This document shows positions 12,973 to 14,597 of a DNA stretch of 14,597 bases, piece by piece. The translations under genes and the position numbers were made by a program. The DNA is from an uncultured Sutterella sp. (GTDB taxonomy: Bacteria > Pseudomonadota > Gammaproteobacteria > Burkholderiales > Burkholderiaceae_F), in NCBI GenBank assembly GCA_900552545.1, contig USAL01000043.1:1-14597 (forward strand). The letters are read 5' to 3'. The stretch's first letter is position 1; each line of letters starts with the position of its first letter. The notes under the pieces are model-generated. The model was not told the DNA's origin and did not search any database. It was given only the letters and a program-made list of their open reading frames with translations.

Positions 12973-14436
12973 TTAGGAAGCCACCGCCACCGGGGTGCGC
13001 AGCTGCATCGCCTGCCAACGGCGGTAGCGCGCGTTGCTCGTCGTCGGAAGGAGGCTTCCCACCACCATGCCGATGCCGGCCACGATGAAGCCGCCCAGCA
13101 CCGCGGGGAAGACCTCGCCCGCGCTCGTGAAGGTGAGAAGCATCCAGGTGGTGCCGCCCACGGCGATCGACATCCAGGCGCCCTGCGTGGTCGAGCGCTT
13201 CCAGTAGAGGCCCATCACGAGCGGCCAGAAGGCGCCCACGACCGGGAACTGGTAGGCCATCGCCACCATGTCGTAGATGGCCGTGCCTTCAAACCAGAGG
13301 CTGTAGGAGAGCACCGCCACGGCGAAGACGGCAAGCGTCATGCGCATGTAGCCAAGCTCGCGGCCTTCGATCTTCACGAAATTGCGCAGCACGTTTTCAA
13401 CGAAGGTCGTCGCAGGCGCAAGCATCGTGGCCGAAGCCGTCGACATCACCGCGCTCAGCACGGCGCCAAAGAACAACACGCGCAGCCACCAGGGCATGTA
13501 GTCGCGGATCAAGGTCGGGAGCAGCCGCTGCGGATCGGTATTGAGCAGCGTCTCGCCCACGCCCGGCATCGCGAGCACCGCGGCGCACACGATGAACATC
13601 GGCACGAAGGCAAAGAGGATGTAGAAGACGCCGCCCAGGATCGGACCGCGCACGGCGGTCTTGGCGTCCTTGGCGCTCATCACGCGCTGGAAGACGTCCT
13701 GCTGCGGGATCGAGCCGATCATCATCGTGATGGCGGCCGAAATCCAGAAGAGCCACCCGTTGACGCTCATCTCAGGCCACGGGTTGAAGAGCTCGCGCGA
13801 GCTCGCAAAGGTCACGACCTTGTCGAAACCGCCCGCCATGTCGCCCGCGCAGACCGCAACCGCGATGAGCCCGGCGACGATGATGATCATCTGGAAGAAG
13901 TCCGTCACCGCCACCGACCACATGCCGCCGTAGATCGTGTAGAAAAGCACGACGAAGGTGCCGATGGTCATGCCGAGCGAGACGCTCACGGCGCCCTCGG
14001 TGATGAGGTTGAGAACGAGGCCGAGCGCCGCAATCTGCGCGCCCACCCAGCCCAGGTAGGACAAAATGATGAAGAAGGCGCAGGCAAGCTCGACCTTCTT
14101 GCCATAGCGCTTGCGGTAGAAGTCGCCGATGGCGAGAAGAGCCATCTTGTAGAGCTTGCGGGCAAAGAACATGCCCACGAGAACGAGCGCCATGCCGGAG
14201 CCAAAGGGCTCTTCGATGACTCCCGAGATGCCGCCTTCAATGAAGCGGCCGGGAAGGCCCAGCACGGTCTCGCTGCCGAACCAAGTGGCAAACGTGGCCG
14301 TGATGACCATGACAAGCGGCAGGGAACGTCCTGCCAACGCATAATCGGCGGTATTGCGTACGCGGCGAGCCGCCCACAACCCGATTCCGATCGAGACCAG
14401 CATGTACATGCAGACCAGTACGATCAGCGGCGTCAT
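12973..14436 (-). CDS. Sodium:solute symporter family (SSS) transporter, substrate unknown
   Basis: The 487-residue inner-membrane protein has about 13 hydrophobic segments in the LeuT-type fold of the SSS family. Seen features are an early SLPLVMVITATFATWFGSET with a nearby GLPGRFIEGG, the cytoplasmic loop ARKLYKMALLAIGDFYRKRYG (family form t..D....RFG), YTIYGGMWSVAVTDFFQ, IPQQDVFQRVMSAKD and LSAVMSTASATMLAPAT, which carries the Ser/Thr residues of the sodium site. Family members take up proline, pantothenate, sugars, acetate or other solutes; the sequence does not decide which. Start: ATG at 14436 with AGGAG eight bases upstream; an in-frame start at 14517 would add an unconserved basic stretch. 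Transcribed alone, between its own terminator and a 161-bp upstream region. Confidence 0.9.
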   Translation of the reverse strand: MTPLIVLVCMYMLVSIGIGLWAARRVRNTADYALAGRSLPLVMVITATFATWFGSETVLGLPGRFIEGGISGVIEEPFGSGMALVLVGMFFARKLYKMALLAIGDFYRKRYGKKVELACAFFIILSYLGWVGAQIAALGLVLNLITEGAVSVSLGMTIGTFVVLFYTIYGGMWSVAVTDFFQMIIIVAGLIAVAVCAGDMAGGFDKVVTFASSRELFNPWPEMSVNGWLFWISAAITMMIGSIPQQDVFQRVMSAKDAKTAVRGPILGGVFYILFAFVPMFIVCAAVLAMPGVGETLLNTDPQRLLPTLIRDYMPWWLRVLFFGAVLSAVMSTASATMLAPATTFVENVLRNFVKIEGRELGYMRMTLAVFAVAVLSYSLWFEGTAIYDMVAMAYQFPVVGAFWPLVMGLYWKRSTTQGAWMSIAVGGTTWMLLTFTSAGEVFPAVLGGFIVAGIGMVVGSLLPTTSNARYRRWQAMQLRTPVAVAS

Positions 14437-14597
14437 CGCACCTCTCCTTAAAAAAGCGTAACGACGAAGGGATTTGTAGGATGTGCTGCAACTTGCCGCG
14501 GCCTGATTTTCTTGCAATCAATATCGCCAATGCCGCTTAGTTTTTGCAGTGGCGCGCAGTATATGGTCAGAGTCCGGAAATGTGTGCCCCCTCAAAA
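14437..14597 (-). other. Upstream region of the symporter gene
   Basis: No gene is supported. It should hold the symporter promoter, but I find no convincing -35/-10 pair. The only repeat I noted is a weak TGATT/AATCA inverted pair around 14502-14518 on the plus strand. The region is cut by the window edge. Confidence 0.3.

Overview
The window is GC-rich (lower in the gaps between genes) and carries ten convincing protein genes. Seven of the products are integral membrane proteins. I see no mobile element, rRNA, tRNA or CRISPR. The glmU-glmS pair, a DcuC-type C4-dicarboxylate carrier next to an argininosuccinate-lyase-like enzyme, a yjiH-yjiG pair and a sodium:solute symporter together suggest a host-associated, anaerobically living proteobacterium. 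A betaproteobacterium of the Sutterella/Parasutterella kind is my best guess; this is inferred from gene content and protein flavour, not from a marker gene.

Left edge (1-330, no gene inside). Everything here seems to serve a leftward gene whose start codon lies at or just past base 1. There is a minus-strand promoter (110-137), a perfect 20-bp palindrome of the TetR-operator type over the predicted start site (91-110), and a long leader hairpin (5-63) whose 3' arm holds a consensus ribosome binding site (10-17). Bases 138-271 show nothing I can name.

331-4867, all leftward: glmU then glmS (UDP-N-acetylglucosamine supply for the cell envelope) form an operon. A terminator follows, then an EamA/DMT-family exporter. 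GlmU has an unusual Ala/Pro/Glu-rich C-terminal tail.

4868-5448: a 581-bp divergent gap between glmU (leftward) and yjiH (rightward), with a terminator-like hairpin well inside the presumed yjiH leader and a second hairpin touching the yjiH ribosome binding site.

5449-8518, all rightward: yjiH-yjiG (overlapping, a two-part GATE-domain membrane system) ends at a strong terminator. Next comes a small operon of an ArsR-type regulator fused to a rhodanese domain and a TDT-family (TehA/SSU1/SLAC1-like) anion transporter. Its promoter is overlapped by a perfect 10+10 inverted repeat. This looks like a sulfur-sensing and anion-export module.

8551-8656 is a bidirectional terminator zone between converging genes. 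8669-12820: a leftward lyase-dcuC operon and a divergent rightward LysR-type regulator. The shared gap holds a LysR box about 65 bp upstream of the predicted lyase transcription start. The lyase resembles argininosuccinate lyase but lacks several expected active-site residues, so its substrate is open; fumarate released by it would be a natural DcuC substrate.

12821-14597: back-to-back terminators and a leftward sodium:solute symporter of unknown substrate.
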